Part shown: piece after piece, positions 16,318-24,868 of the stretch
Layout of the letters: every line of letters begins with the position of its first letter
Position numbering within the stretch: the first letter of the stretch is position 1
NCBI GenBank assembly: GCA_049423065.1
Contig: JBMSQB010000021.1
Span: 1 to 54,642, forward strand
Origin: SYIM01 sp041182885
GTDB taxonomy: Bacteria > Pseudomonadota > Gammaproteobacteria > Burkholderiales > Burkholderiaceae_E
Direction of reading: 5' to 3'
Length of the DNA stretch: 54,642 nucleotides
Made by a program: the position numbers and the translations under genes
The notes under the pieces: generated by a model
Databases searched by the model: none
Told to the model about the DNA's origin: nothing
The model's input: the letters and a program-made list of their open reading frames with translations, nothing else

Positions 16318-17097
16318 TCAATCGTCGAGATGGGGGTAGCCTGCCAGCCGGCCACCGTCAATCACCAGGGTTTGGCCCGTCATGAAGGCCGACGCCGGGC
16401 TCGCCAGAAAGACGGCTGCGCCCGCAATCTCGTCGGGCTCACCGATCCGGCCAAGCGGCGAATGCTTGACAGTACGGGCCAGAATGGCCGGGTCTTCCCA
16501 GAGGGCGCGGGCAAAATCGGTCCGGATGAGCCCCGGGGCGATGCAGTTGGCGCGCACGCCCTGGCGCCCCCACTCGATTGCGATATTGCGGGCGATCTGC
16601 ATCTCGGCCGCTTTCGAGACGTTGTAGACGCCGATCTTGTTGGAGCCCTGAAAGCCCCCGACCGACGAGATGATGATGACCGAACCGCCGCCGCGAGCGG
16701 CCATGCCGGGGAGCGCCATGTTGGTCAGCCAGAACGTGCTCCGCACGTTGGTCGCCATGACCCGATCGAAGGCCTCGTCGGACATGCCGGCAGCCGGGCC
16801 GAAGTAGGGATTGACCGCAGCGTTGCAGACCAGAACATCCATCCCGCCCCACTCGGCTTCGGTCGCACTGACCAGCGCCTGCAGGTCGTCCTTGCGCCCG
16901 ATGTGACAGACCCGGGCAATGGCCTCGCCGCCCCGGGCGCGAATCGCTTCAACCACCTGCTGACAGGCCTCGAGCTTGCGGCTGGAGACCACCACGCGCG
17001 CGCCGTGATCGGCCAGGCGCTCGGCAATCGCGCGGCCGATGCCGCGGCTTGCGCCGGTGACCACGGCAACCTTGCCGTCAAGACGAAAAAGCTCCAT
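16318..17097 (-). CDS. SDR family oxidoreductase
   Basis: A 259-residue classical SDR: TGASRGIG at the cofactor site, SSRKLEACQ after beta-2 (basic residues favouring NADP), NAAVNPYFGP, the serine in IISSVGGFQG, and YNVSK as the catalytic Tyr/Lys. The closing TGQTLVIDGGRLAGYP is the usual FabG-like C-terminus. It precedes the aldo/keto reductase in a two-gene operon and faces a flavin monooxygenase over a 185-bp spacer. The substrate is unknown; the glucose/ribitol-dehydrogenase-like group is broad. Confidence 0.88.
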   Translation of the reverse strand: MELFRLDGKVAVVTGASRGIGRAIAERLADHGARVVVSSRKLEACQQVVEAIRARGGEAIARVCHIGRKDDLQALVSATEAEWGGMDVLVCNAAVNPYFGPAAGMSDEAFDRVMATNVRSTFWLTNMALPGMAARGGGSVIIISSVGGFQGSNKIGVYNVSKAAEMQIARNIAIEWGRQGVRANCIAPGLIRTDFARALWEDPAILARTVKHSPLGRIGEPDEIAGAAVFLASPASAFMTGQTLVIDGGRLAGYPHLDD

Positions 17098-17187
17098 CGA
17101 TCAACCCGTTGCGAAGTCAGAGGTGTTCAGGCCGTGAGCCGTTGTGCCCGGCGCACGGTGCGGGCCTGAAGCTTAACCTCCCGCGCT

Positions 17188-17215
17188 GGTTTTCTCCCGA
17201 GCCGGTTTTCTCCCG
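17188..17215. promoter_or_regulatory. 12-bp direct repeat in a divergent promoter region
   Basis: GGTTTTCTCCCG occurs at 17188–17199 and again at 17204–17215, a 16-bp period, in the spacer between the SDR and the flavin monooxygenase. Spaced direct repeats at such a site could be an operator for a regulator of both operons. Confidence 0.4.
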
Positions 17216-17282
17216 CGTGGATTTTCATCGTCCGCCGATTTGCTCTATCTTGCCGCCGGACCATTGCTCGCGGAGAACCGGG

Positions 17283-18959
17283 TTGGGATCGACAACTAAA
17301 AGGGTGCGAACACGTGTGGCGATTGCAGGCGGCGGGCCGGCCGGCATGGTGCTCGCCATCGAACTGGGCCGCCGTGGCGTGCCCTGCGTTCTGGTGGATG
17401 AGGACGAGCACCCGCCGCGTTTTCCGAAGGCAAACGCCACCACCGCACGTTCGATGGAGCACTTTCGAAGGCTGGGCTTTTCCGAGCAGATCCGCGCCCA
17501 GGGCCTGCCGCCCGATTTCCCGCAGGACATCGCCTATTTCACACGCTACGCCAGCCACGAACTTGCGCGGCTGCCCGGTCTTACCCGCGAGGAGGCTCGC
17601 ACCCGGCGCGCAGCGCATGACGACCGCTGGCCCACGCCGGAGCCCCTGCACCGCGGGCAGCAGATGCTGATCGAGCCGGTGTTGCTCGAGGAGGTCCGTC
17701 GCCACGCCTCGGTCACGCTGCAGCTTGGCATGCGCGTGACATCGGTGGAGCGGCTCGACGCGGGCGGCCTGCTGCACTGCGAGTCGGCCCGTTGCGGCGA
17801 GGCGCTGCAGATCGAGGCCGACTATGTGGTGGGTTGCGACGGGCCCCGGAGCCGGGTACGCGAGACGCTGGGCATCCGCTACGAGGGCCTGCGCGAGGAT
17901 GATCGCGACTTCATGGGCGGGCGAATGCTCACCGTCTATTTTCGGGCGCCCGATTTCTATGCCGCCACCGGCAAGCGCCGCTCCTGGCAATACTGGGCGG
18001 TCAATCGGGAGTGCCGCGGCCTCACCATCTCGATTGACGGCGCAGACCAGATCGCCTGCGCGCTGCAACTGCCTGCTGGCGTGACCCCCACCCGCGAGTT
18101 TGCCGAGCGCGGTCTGATCGCCACCATGGGCGCACCGTTTGATTTCGACATCATCGGCATGTCCGAATGGACGGCTGGCTACATGCTGGTCGCCGAGCGG
18201 TTTGCTGACGATTCACCGGAACCCCGGCTGCTGCTCGCGGGTGACGCCGCCCATCTGTTCACGCCCACAGGGGGTCAGGGCTACAACACCGCGGTCGATG
18301 ATGCGGTGAATCTCGGCTGGAAACTTGCGGCCGTCTGTCAGGGCTGGGGCGGCCCGTCGCTCCTTGCCAGCTATCAGGCCGAGCGTCAGCCGATCGCCCG
18401 TCGAAACACGCGGTTTTCATACGCCATGGCCGAGAGCATTGGCCGGCTGCCGCTGCCTGATCATCTCGAGCACGACAGTGACCAGGGCCGCGCTGCACGC
18501 GCCGTACTGGGCGAGCGACTGGCCGATCATGCGCGGCGCGAATTCGACATTCCCGGCATTCACCTGGGCATGTTCTACGCCGATTCGCCCCTGATCGGAC
18601 TCGACGCGTCGCACGCGCCTGCTGATGACTGGTATGCCTACCGGCCGCATGCCATCCCGGGTGCCCGCGCACCGCACCTCTGGGTGGACCACCAGCGCGC
18701 GATCTTCGACTGCTTCGGTCGCGATTTCACGTTGCTGTGCCTGGAGGGTGCCGACGTGCCGGCAGCCGAGGCCCTGGCAGCCAGGGCCAGGAAGGCTGGG
18801 ATCCCACTTGATACGGTGCAGGTGGCAGGCGACACGGCGCGCGGGCTCTACGGCGCGAACCATGTGCTGATCCGACCGGATCACCATGTCGGCTGGCGCG
18901 GTGACCGCCTGCCACAGGATTTCGACCAGGTGCTTGGCCGCGCCCGCGGAGCGCCCTGA
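17283..18959 (+). CDS. FAD-dependent aromatic hydroxylase (TfdB/MhpA-like)
   Basis: A class A flavoprotein monooxygenase of about 558 residues. The FAD dinucleotide site VAIAGGGPAGMVLAIELGRRG is near the N-terminus, the central DG motif is VVGCDGPRSRVRETLG, and GDAAHLFTPTGGQGYNTA is the second FAD motif; a thioredoxin-like C-terminal domain follows, as in phenol and 2,4-dichlorophenol hydroxylases. I chose a TTG at 17283 because GGAG precedes it by 8–9 bp; a GTG at 17304 is the alternative. An extradiol dioxygenase gene follows after 180 bp, so the pair could hydroxylate a phenolic compound and then open the ring. The exact substrate is not deducible. Confidence 0.85.
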   Translation: MGSTTKRVRTRVAIAGGGPAGMVLAIELGRRGVPCVLVDEDEHPPRFPKANATTARSMEHFRRLGFSEQIRAQGLPPDFPQDIAYFTRYASHELARLPGLTREEARTRRAAHDDRWPTPEPLHRGQQMLIEPVLLEEVRRHASVTLQLGMRVTSVERLDAGGLLHCESARCGEALQIEADYVVGCDGPRSRVRETLGIRYEGLREDDRDFMGGRMLTVYFRAPDFYAATGKRRSWQYWAVNRECRGLTISIDGADQIACALQLPAGVTPTREFAERGLIATMGAPFDFDIIGMSEWTAGYMLVAERFADDSPEPRLLLAGDAAHLFTPTGGQGYNTAVDDAVNLGWKLAAVCQGWGGPSLLASYQAERQPIARRNTRFSYAMAESIGRLPLPDHLEHDSDQGRAARAVLGERLADHARREFDIPGIHLGMFYADSPLIGLDASHAPADDWYAYRPHAIPGARAPHLWVDHQRAIFDCFGRDFTLLCLEGADVPAAEALAARARKAGIPLDTVQVAGDTARGLYGANHVLIRPDHHVGWRGDRLPQDFDQVLGRARGAP

Positions 18960-19067
18960 CCGGATGCAAGACCACCCCCGGAGAGCCAGAATCCTCGTTC
19001 GACGATCGGCCCGTTCCGGCCTATCATCGAGTCCGTCGCAGGTACAAACACCATAACCGGGTCCGCC

Positions 19068-19095
19068 TGCGGCCGCCGACCAGGTGCTGGCCGCA
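19068..19095. repeat. Inverted repeat upstream of the extradiol dioxygenase
   Basis: TGCGGCC (19068–19074) pairs with GGCCGCA (19089–19095) across 14 bases, 45 bp before the start codon. It could be an operator or an mRNA hairpin. A TATCAT at 19022–19027 upstream may be a -10 box. Confidence 0.35.
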
Positions 19096-19139
19096 CAAGA
19101 CCCCATGACCCACACCGCATCGCCCAGGAGGACTCGCTC

Positions 19140-20090
19140 ATGCCCGTCGTCAAGGTCACCGACCTCGCCTACTGCCGTCTGCAATCGCCCAGCCTAGACG
19201 AATCGCAGGAATTCCTGACCCGATTCGGGCTGGCGGTCACCAGCCGCACCCCTGACCGGCTGTTCATGCGTGGCACCGATCCGCAGGCCCGCATCCACAT
19301 CACGCATCGGGGACCCGACGCGCGCTGCCTGGGTCTCGCGTTCCATGTCGAAAGCGAAGACGATCTGAAGGCTGCAAGCAAGGTGTCGGGCGCCTCCGGC
19401 ATTGAAAACGTCGATGAGCCGGGTGGCGGCAAACGGGTGCGCCTGAAAGACCCGATGGGCTATGACGTCGAACTCATCACCGGAATGACGCCGGTTGCGA
19501 AACTGCCCACCCGCCGCAACGTGCTGAACTGGGGTGATGAGAAGCTCCGCCGCGCAGGCGAATTGATGCGGCTCGATCGCGGCCCCTCACAGGTCAAACG
19601 TATTGCGCATGCGGTCTACATGACCTCGAATGCCATGGAGAAGGTGCGCTGGTACCGCGAAACCCTGGGCCTCGTCTGCTCGGATGATGTCTATGCCGGT
19701 TCCCCCGACAACATCATCGCCTCCTTCAACCGCTGCGATCGCGGCGAAACGTTTGTCGATCATCACACGTTCCTCTGTATCGAAGGGCCCAAGACCGGGC
19801 TGAATCACATCTCGTTCGAAGTGCAGAATTTTGATGACGTGATGCTGGGGCACGAGCACCTGAAGGGCGCCGATCGCTATCAGCATGTATGGGGAATCGG
19901 CCGCCATGTGCTTGGCAGCCAGATCTTCGACTACTGGCAGGACCCCTGGGGACGGGTGCACGAGCACTGGTGCGACACCGACATGCTGAACAACCGCTCG
20001 AGCCCGAACCTGCTGTCGGCTGAAGAAGGTCTCAGCTCGCAGTGGGGCGCCCCGGCGCCCGCCGAATTCATCGCGCACGCCACGCCCTGA
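19140..20090 (+). CDS. Extradiol ring-cleavage dioxygenase (VOC family, catechol 2,3-dioxygenase-like)
   Basis: A 316-residue two-domain type I extradiol dioxygenase. The N-terminal VOC half (residues 1–120) lacks metal ligands; the C-terminal half carries the 2-His-1-carboxylate set: His in KRIAHAVYMTS, His in GLNHISFEVQN and Glu in RVHEHWCDTD. An AGGAGG Shine-Dalgarno precedes the ATG. It follows a flavin monooxygenase gene, consistent with ring hydroxylation then meta cleavage. No downstream hydrolase, hydratase or aldolase of a complete meta pathway is present here, so the remaining steps must be elsewhere. Confidence 0.87.
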   Translation: MPVVKVTDLAYCRLQSPSLDESQEFLTRFGLAVTSRTPDRLFMRGTDPQARIHITHRGPDARCLGLAFHVESEDDLKAASKVSGASGIENVDEPGGGKRVRLKDPMGYDVELITGMTPVAKLPTRRNVLNWGDEKLRRAGELMRLDRGPSQVKRIAHAVYMTSNAMEKVRWYRETLGLVCSDDVYAGSPDNIIASFNRCDRGETFVDHHTFLCIEGPKTGLNHISFEVQNFDDVMLGHEHLKGADRYQHVWGIGRHVLGSQIFDYWQDPWGRVHEHWCDTDMLNNRSSPNLLSAEEGLSSQWGAPAPAEFIAHATP

Positions 20091-20106
20091 ACACGATCAA
20101 CGTCTC

Positions 20107-22098
20107 ATGAGCCTCCTCTCGATACAGGGGGCGAGGCTTGCATTCGGGCATGTTGCGCTCCTCGACGACGCCGCGCTCGCCATCGAGCCGGGCGAGCGGG
20201 TTGCACTGATCGGTCGCAACGGCACCGGCAAGTCGTCGCTTCTCAAGGCGCTGGCTGGCCTGATTCAGCTCGACGACGGCCGGATCGTGCGGCAGAGCGG
20301 TTGCACGCTCGCCTATGTGGCACAGGAGCCGGTGTTCGACGAGTCGCACACCATCCATCAGGCGGTGGCCTCGGCTCTGCCCGACCATGCCGAGCTGATC
20401 GCGCGCCATCACCGGCTTGCCGACGCGCTTGCCGGCGCGGCCGACGCCGGCGCCGCATCGTCAGCCAACGACACCGACGCCCTCACCGCCCAGCTCGCCG
20501 CAGTCCAGACCGAACTCGAGGCGGCCAACGCCTGGACGGTCACGCATCGGATCGACAGTGTGCTGTCGCGCCTCAAGCTTGAGCCCGATGCCCGGATCGG
20601 CAGCCTCTCGGGCGGTACCCGCAAGCGGGTGGCGCTCGCCCGGGCGCTGGTCTCCGAACCCGATCTGCTGTTGCTCGATGAGCCCACCAACCATCTCGAT
20701 ATCGAGTCGATCAGCTGGTTGGAAGAACTGCTTGCGGCCCGCCGCGAAGCCACGCTCCTCATCACCCATGACCGCCGGCTGATGGACCGCGTCGCCACCC
20801 GAATCGTTGAGCTCGATCGGGGGGTGATCCGTTCCTACCCCGGCAGTTTCTCCGCCTACCAGCGCCGCAAGGCCGACGAGCTCGCGCAGGAGCAGGTCAT
20901 CAACGCCAAGTTTGACAAACTGCTCGCCCAGGAAGAGGTCTGGATCCGGCAGGGCGTGGAAGCGCGCCGCACGCGCAACGAAGGCCGGGTACGCCGGCTC
21001 GATGCGCTTCGGCGCGCACGAGAGCAGCGCCGCGAGCAGGTAGGGCGGGTACGGATCGAGATTGATTCGGGCGAGCGCTCGGGCAAGCTGGTGGCCGAAC
21101 TCGCCGGGGTGGGCAAGGCCTGGGGCGAGCGCTGGGTGGTTCGTGGGCTGGACGGCATCATCAGCCGTGGCGACCGGGTGGGTCTGATCGGCCCCAACGG
21201 TGCGGGCAAGACCACGCTCATCAAGCTGATCCTGGGCGAGGTCGCCCCCGATGAAGGCCATTTGCGCCGAGGTACCCAGCTCGAGGTGGCCTATTTCGAC
21301 CAGATGCGCGAGCAGCTCGACGAAGAGGCAAGCCTCATCAACACCATCAGCCCGGGCTCGGACTGGATCGAGATCGGCGGGCAGCGCACCCACGTGATGA
21401 GCTACCTCGGCCGCTTTCTGTTTGCGCCTGAACGCGCCCGTTCACCGGTGAAGAGCCTGTCGGGTGGCGAGCGGAACCGCCTGCTGCTCGCCCGCCTGTT
21501 TGCCCGGCCCACCAACCTGCTGGTGCTCGACGAGCCCACCAATGATCTGGACATCGAGACGCTGGAGCTCCTGGAGGAGTTGTTGGCCGACTACGCCGGC
21601 ACCGTGCTGCTCGTGAGCCATGACCGGGCGTTTCTCGATGCAGTGGTCACGCAGTCGATCGCCTTCGAAGGCGACGGCCGATGGCTTGAATACGCAGGCG
21701 GCCACGCCGACGTGATGGCGGCGCGCGCGCGTCAGGCCGCAGCCGGGGAAGCATCGACCCTGGCCACGCGCTCGACCGCAGCCTCCAGGGCGGCGCCATC
21801 CGGAAGCCCGCGCGCAGGCGAGGATCCGCCGAGCACACCCGACCCGCGCACGACGCCGCGCGGCGGCCGCAACCGTCTGTCCTACAAGGAACAGCGCGAA
21901 CTCGAGGCGCTGCCCGGAAGGATCGACGCTCTGGAGACCGAGCAGGCTGCGCTCGCCACCCGACTCGCCGATCCGCAGACCTACCGCGAGGCTGGCACCG
22001 ACGCCCGCGCGATCGCCGCGCGACATGGAGCGATCGAGGTCGAACTTGCCGAGTGTCTGGAACGCTGGGAGGCGCTGGAGGCGCGGTCAGCGGGCTGA
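20107..22098 (+). CDS. uup: ABC-F ATPase, Uup type
   Basis: A soluble tandem-ABC protein of 663 residues without membrane segments, acting on ribosomes (ABC-F family). First domain: GRNGTGKSSLLKALAG, LSGGTRKRVALARAL, LLLLDEPTNHLDIES. An inter-domain linker with charged helices follows (around residues 245–320). Second domain: GPNGAGKTTLIKLILGE, LSGGERNRLLLARL, LLVLDEPTNDLDIE. A C-terminal segment after residue 585 (YKEQRELEALPGRIDALE) is the coiled-coil that characterises Uup, which also binds branched DNA. The low-complexity Ala/Thr/Pro linker before it is usual. Confidence 0.9.
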   Translation: MSLLSIQGARLAFGHVALLDDAALAIEPGERVALIGRNGTGKSSLLKALAGLIQLDDGRIVRQSGCTLAYVAQEPVFDESHTIHQAVASALPDHAELIARHHRLADALAGAADAGAASSANDTDALTAQLAAVQTELEAANAWTVTHRIDSVLSRLKLEPDARIGSLSGGTRKRVALARALVSEPDLLLLDEPTNHLDIESISWLEELLAARREATLLITHDRRLMDRVATRIVELDRGVIRSYPGSFSAYQRRKADELAQEQVINAKFDKLLAQEEVWIRQGVEARRTRNEGRVRRLDALRRAREQRREQVGRVRIEIDSGERSGKLVAELAGVGKAWGERWVVRGLDGIISRGDRVGLIGPNGAGKTTLIKLILGEVAPDEGHLRRGTQLEVAYFDQMREQLDEEASLINTISPGSDWIEIGGQRTHVMSYLGRFLFAPERARSPVKSLSGGERNRLLLARLFARPTNLLVLDEPTNDLDIETLELLEELLADYAGTVLLVSHDRAFLDAVVTQSIAFEGDGRWLEYAGGHADVMAARARQAAAGEASTLATRSTAASRAAPSGSPRAGEDPPSTPDPRTTPRGGRNRLSYKEQRELEALPGRIDALETEQAALATRLADPQTYREAGTDARAIAARHGAIEVELAECLERWEALEARSAG

Positions 22099-22130
22099 TC
22101 GCATCAATCGCTCCGGTTCAGTGGTCAACC

Positions 22131-22628
22131 ATGACATCGACCCCACCCTGTCCGATCGCGAGAATCGACCTGTCGATCGCGTCTCACGCCCAGGCCCTGT
22201 TGACGCTCCTCGACGAATACGCCCGCTCGCCCGAGGGCGGTGGGCGTGCGCTCAGCGTGCAGGTGCGGGAGTCATTGTGCGCCGTGCTGGCTGCCCGCCC
22301 GCACTACGCGGGATGGCTCGCGTTCGCGGGTCAGCAGGCGGTCGGCCTCATCAACTGCTTCGAGGGTGTCTCCACCTTCCGCGCCCAGCCTCTTTTGAAT
22401 GTGCACGACATTGTGGTGTCGGCGCCCTTCCGGCGACAGGGAATCGGTCGCGCCCTGCTCGCGCAGGCGGAATTGCACGCGCGGGCCACGGGATGCTGCA
22501 AACTCACGCTTGAAGTGCTGGAGGGTAACCGGTCGGCGATTGCGGCATACACCGATGCGGGGTTTGAGCCCTACCAGTTGGACCCCGCCATGGGGCAGGC
22601 CCGGTTCTTCGAGAAGATGCTGCGTTGA
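22131..22628 (+). CDS. GNAT family N-acetyltransferase
   Basis: A 165-residue GCN5-related acetyltransferase. The acetyl-CoA motif A is clear: LNVHDIVVSAPFRRQGIGRALLAQAE (R/Q-x-x-G-x-G/A), and motif B is LEVLEGNRSAIAAYTDAGFEPY. The ATG at 22131 is preferred over an upstream start, since the added residues overlap the uup end and have no domain character. It is just downstream of uup and upstream of yajQ. The substrate is unknown. Confidence 0.85.
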   Translation: MTSTPPCPIARIDLSIASHAQALLTLLDEYARSPEGGGRALSVQVRESLCAVLAARPHYAGWLAFAGQQAVGLINCFEGVSTFRAQPLLNVHDIVVSAPFRRQGIGRALLAQAELHARATGCCKLTLEVLEGNRSAIAAYTDAGFEPYQLDPAMGQARFFEKMLR

Positions 22629-22667
22629 AGCGCCGCGGCCACTGCCCCGCCCATCAGGAGACCTCCG

Positions 22668-23153
22668 ATGCCATCCTTCGATATCGTCTGCGAAGCCAAT
22701 CTGGTCGAGGTGCGCAATGCGCTCGATCAGAGCAACAAGGAAATCGCCAATCGCTTTGACTTCAAGGGCTCGGACGCCCGGATCGAGCAGAAGGAGCGCG
22801 AACTTACCGCGTTTGCAGATGATGACTTCAAGCTCGGCCAGGTGCGCGACGTGATGCTTGGCAAGTTCGCCAAGCGGGGTGTCGATGTGCGATTTCTGGA
22901 TATCGGCGACGTTCAGAAGATTGGCGGTGACAAGGTGAAGCAGCTCATCACCGTGCGGCACGGTGTCCCCGGCGATCACGCGAAGAAAATTGTGCGGCTG
23001 GTCAAGGACAGCAAGCTCAAGGTGCAGGCCAGCATTCAGGGCGACACGGTGCGGGTCACGGGCGCCAAGCGCGATGATCTCGCGGCAACGATCACGATGC
23101 TCAAAAAAGAGATCACCGACCTGCCGCTTGCCTATCAGAACTTCAGGGACTAG
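22668..23153 (+). CDS. yajQ: YajQ family nucleotide-binding protein (UPF0234)
   Basis: A 161-residue member of the YajQ family, built from two ferredoxin-like halves. The N-terminus MPSFDIVCEANLVEVRNALDQ and the FDFKGSDA and LITVRHGVPGDHAKKIVRLVKDSKLKVQASIQG segments are diagnostic. Some homologues bind cyclic di-GMP and influence transcription; whether this one does is not visible. It converges on the operon ending at 23195, with a GC-rich palindromic spacer of 41 bp between. Confidence 0.93.
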   Translation: MPSFDIVCEANLVEVRNALDQSNKEIANRFDFKGSDARIEQKERELTAFADDDFKLGQVRDVMLGKFAKRGVDVRFLDIGDVQKIGGDKVKQLITVRHGVPGDHAKKIVRLVKDSKLKVQASIQGDTVRVTGAKRDDLAATITMLKKEITDLPLAYQNFRD

Positions 23154-23190
23154 GCAGCACACCCGCGCCGCGCGGCGGCGATCGTCCGCG

Positions 23191-23964
23191 GCGCTCAGTT
23201 CGACTCGATACGCGCCCAGGCCGAGTGGTTGTGGATCGACTCGAAGTTCTCCACCTCCACCGCATAGCGGCCAATCCGCGCGTCCTTCGACAACCGCGCC
23301 GCCACATCGCGGATCAGGTCCTCCACAAACTTCGGGTTGTCGTACGCGCGCTCGGTCACATACTTCTCGTCCGCCCGCTTCAACACCCCCCACAGCTCGC
23401 ACGACGCCTCGTCCTCGGCCAGCCTGATCAGCTCCTGCGGCTCGATCACCGGCCTCGCCTCCACCCACATCGTCACGTGCGAACGCTGGTTGTGCGCACC
23501 ATAGTCTGAAATCGTCTTCGAACACGGACACAGACTCGTGACCGGCACCACCAACTGCACCTCCGTCACCGCCGTCTGCGCCTCACCCTCCACCACCACC
23601 TTCAGCTGGTAGTCCATCAGACTCTGCACCCCCGACACCGGCGCCGCCTTCCTCACAAACAGCGTGAGCGACACCTCCAGCCGACCCCGACCCGCCTGCA
23701 GCCTCTCCAGCATCTGCCCGTGCATCCGCGCCAACCCCGCCACATCCAGCCCCTCGCCCGATGCGGAATGCTCCTCCAGCATCGCGATGAACCGCGACAT
23801 GTGCGTGCCCTTCTGGTCTGCCGGCAGCGACACGCTCATCGTGAAATCGCCCACCGCAGCCTGGCGCTCCGGGCCGCTGCCCCAGTGCAGCGGATAACGC
23901 ACCCCCTTCACGCCTACCAGCCCGATCGCAATGTTGCGCGGGTCGTGGCTGCCCTGGACATCGG
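23191..23964. repeat. 774-bp direct repeat, copy 1 (folE2 body)
   Basis: This block and 31716–32489 show no difference that I could find in a line-by-line reading, and have the same orientation with an offset of 8525 bp. It runs from 4 bp beyond the folE2 stop to the codon for Asp of the Asp-Val-Gln start of FolE2 homology. Flanks diverge immediately on both sides, and there are no terminal inverted repeats or target duplication. Confidence 0.97.
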
Positions 23965-24868
23965 GGATGTCGCGCTCAGGCGGCCGACCGGGTGTGGCGA
24001 GCAGGTCCACATGCCCGATCACCAACTGCGCCTGCCCGAGTGCAATCTGCGCCGCACGCGTCTGGCGCCAGCGCGCAATGCGGTCGCCCGCGCGATGATC
24101 GACCTCGAGCGCAACCGCCACCGCTTCGTCAGCCATCCGGTCGAGCATCGCCGAATCAGCGTGCCCTCCGATCTGCCAGTCGCTCCGGGCGAGCGAAACG
24201 GGGCAGGCAAGCGCCCGAAGGCAGTCAGCAAGCGCCGCGCCGGCACCGGGCCCGACAGATTCGCCGAATCCCTTGTCGCCGCCCTGGTGCGCGCGAAACG
24301 CGCCGTCGATCAATGCGTCGTCAACCGCCTCGGGATGCCAGGAACGACGTCCGTCCACGGTGAGCGTGGCGAGGAGGGGCCGATCGGCGTCGACCAGCCA
24401 GCGCGCGAAACGGGCCAGCCAGGCGCTGGAGACCAGGTCGAGGAAAGCGGTGGTGACAATGCCGTCGAATCGAGTTGCATCGAGCGCTTCAAGCGAGGCC
24501 GCCAGATCGATCTGCTGCGTCTCGAGCAGCCAGCGGGCGGGGCCGGCCTGTACCTCGCAGCGGCCTGCCGATTCCACCGCCTCCCAGCCCTGGGCGCGGG
24601 CCCAGCGCGCGATGCGGGCGGGTGCCTGATCGAGAAGCTGCTGGTCAAAATCGAGCAGTACCCAGTGCTGATCGCCGCCCAACCGGGGAGCGAGCGCGCG
24701 AAAATTCGCGGCCGTTCCCCCGCCAAGGTCGGCGAGGCGAAGTGGCGCGGTGCGGGCCGCGCGACGCCGCATCAAGGCCTCGGCAAAAGCGTCTTCCAGG
24801 GGCCGCGAGCGGGCGGCAAGATCGAAGGGTTCGCGCTGGGCGAGCCAGTCGGCGTCGAAACCACTCAT
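23195..24868 (-). CDS. SAM-dependent methyltransferase fused to GTP cyclohydrolase FolE2
   Basis: A 557-residue in-frame fusion. Residues 1–302 form a Rossmann methyltransferase (LRLADLGGGTAANFRALAP as SAM motif I, then WVLLDFD), ending VIGHVDLLATPGRPPERDIP. Residues 303–557 are a near-complete FolE2 body that makes 7,8-dihydroneopterin triphosphate from GTP, with the catalytic TSLCPCSK, YGAHNQRSH, NPKFVED and the C-terminal NFESIHNHSAW. They match residues 16–270 of the second FolE2 exactly. The ATG at 24868 overlaps the glycosyltransferase stop (ATGA), so translation is coupled. No stop lies between the domains and no convincing internal Shine-Dalgarno was seen; internal GTG codons could give a free FolE2. 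The methyl acceptor is unknown; a pterin or glycosyl-pterin is inferred. Confidence 0.8.
   Translation of the reverse strand: MSGFDADWLAQREPFDLAARSRPLEDAFAEALMRRRAARTAPLRLADLGGGTAANFRALAPRLGGDQHWVLLDFDQQLLDQAPARIARWARAQGWEAVESAGRCEVQAGPARWLLETQQIDLAASLEALDATRFDGIVTTAFLDLVSSAWLARFARWLVDADRPLLATLTVDGRRSWHPEAVDDALIDGAFRAHQGGDKGFGESVGPGAGAALADCLRALACPVSLARSDWQIGGHADSAMLDRMADEAVAVALEVDHRAGDRIARWRQTRAAQIALGQAQLVIGHVDLLATPGRPPERDIPDVQGSHDPRNIAIGLVGVKGVRYPLHWGSGPERQAAVGDFTMSVSLPADQKGTHMSRFIAMLEEHSASGEGLDVAGLARMHGQMLERLQAGRGRLEVSLTLFVRKAAPVSGVQSLMDYQLKVVVEGEAQTAVTEVQLVVPVTSLCPCSKTISDYGAHNQRSHVTMWVEARPVIEPQELIRLAEDEASCELWGVLKRADEKYVTERAYDNPKFVEDLIRDVAARLSKDARIGRYAVEVENFESIHNHSAWARIESN

Noticed and set aside
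23154..23194. Terminator between yajQ and the methyltransferase–FolE2 gene
   Set aside because: Only a 12-bp GC palindrome (23166–23177) is seen, without T runs.
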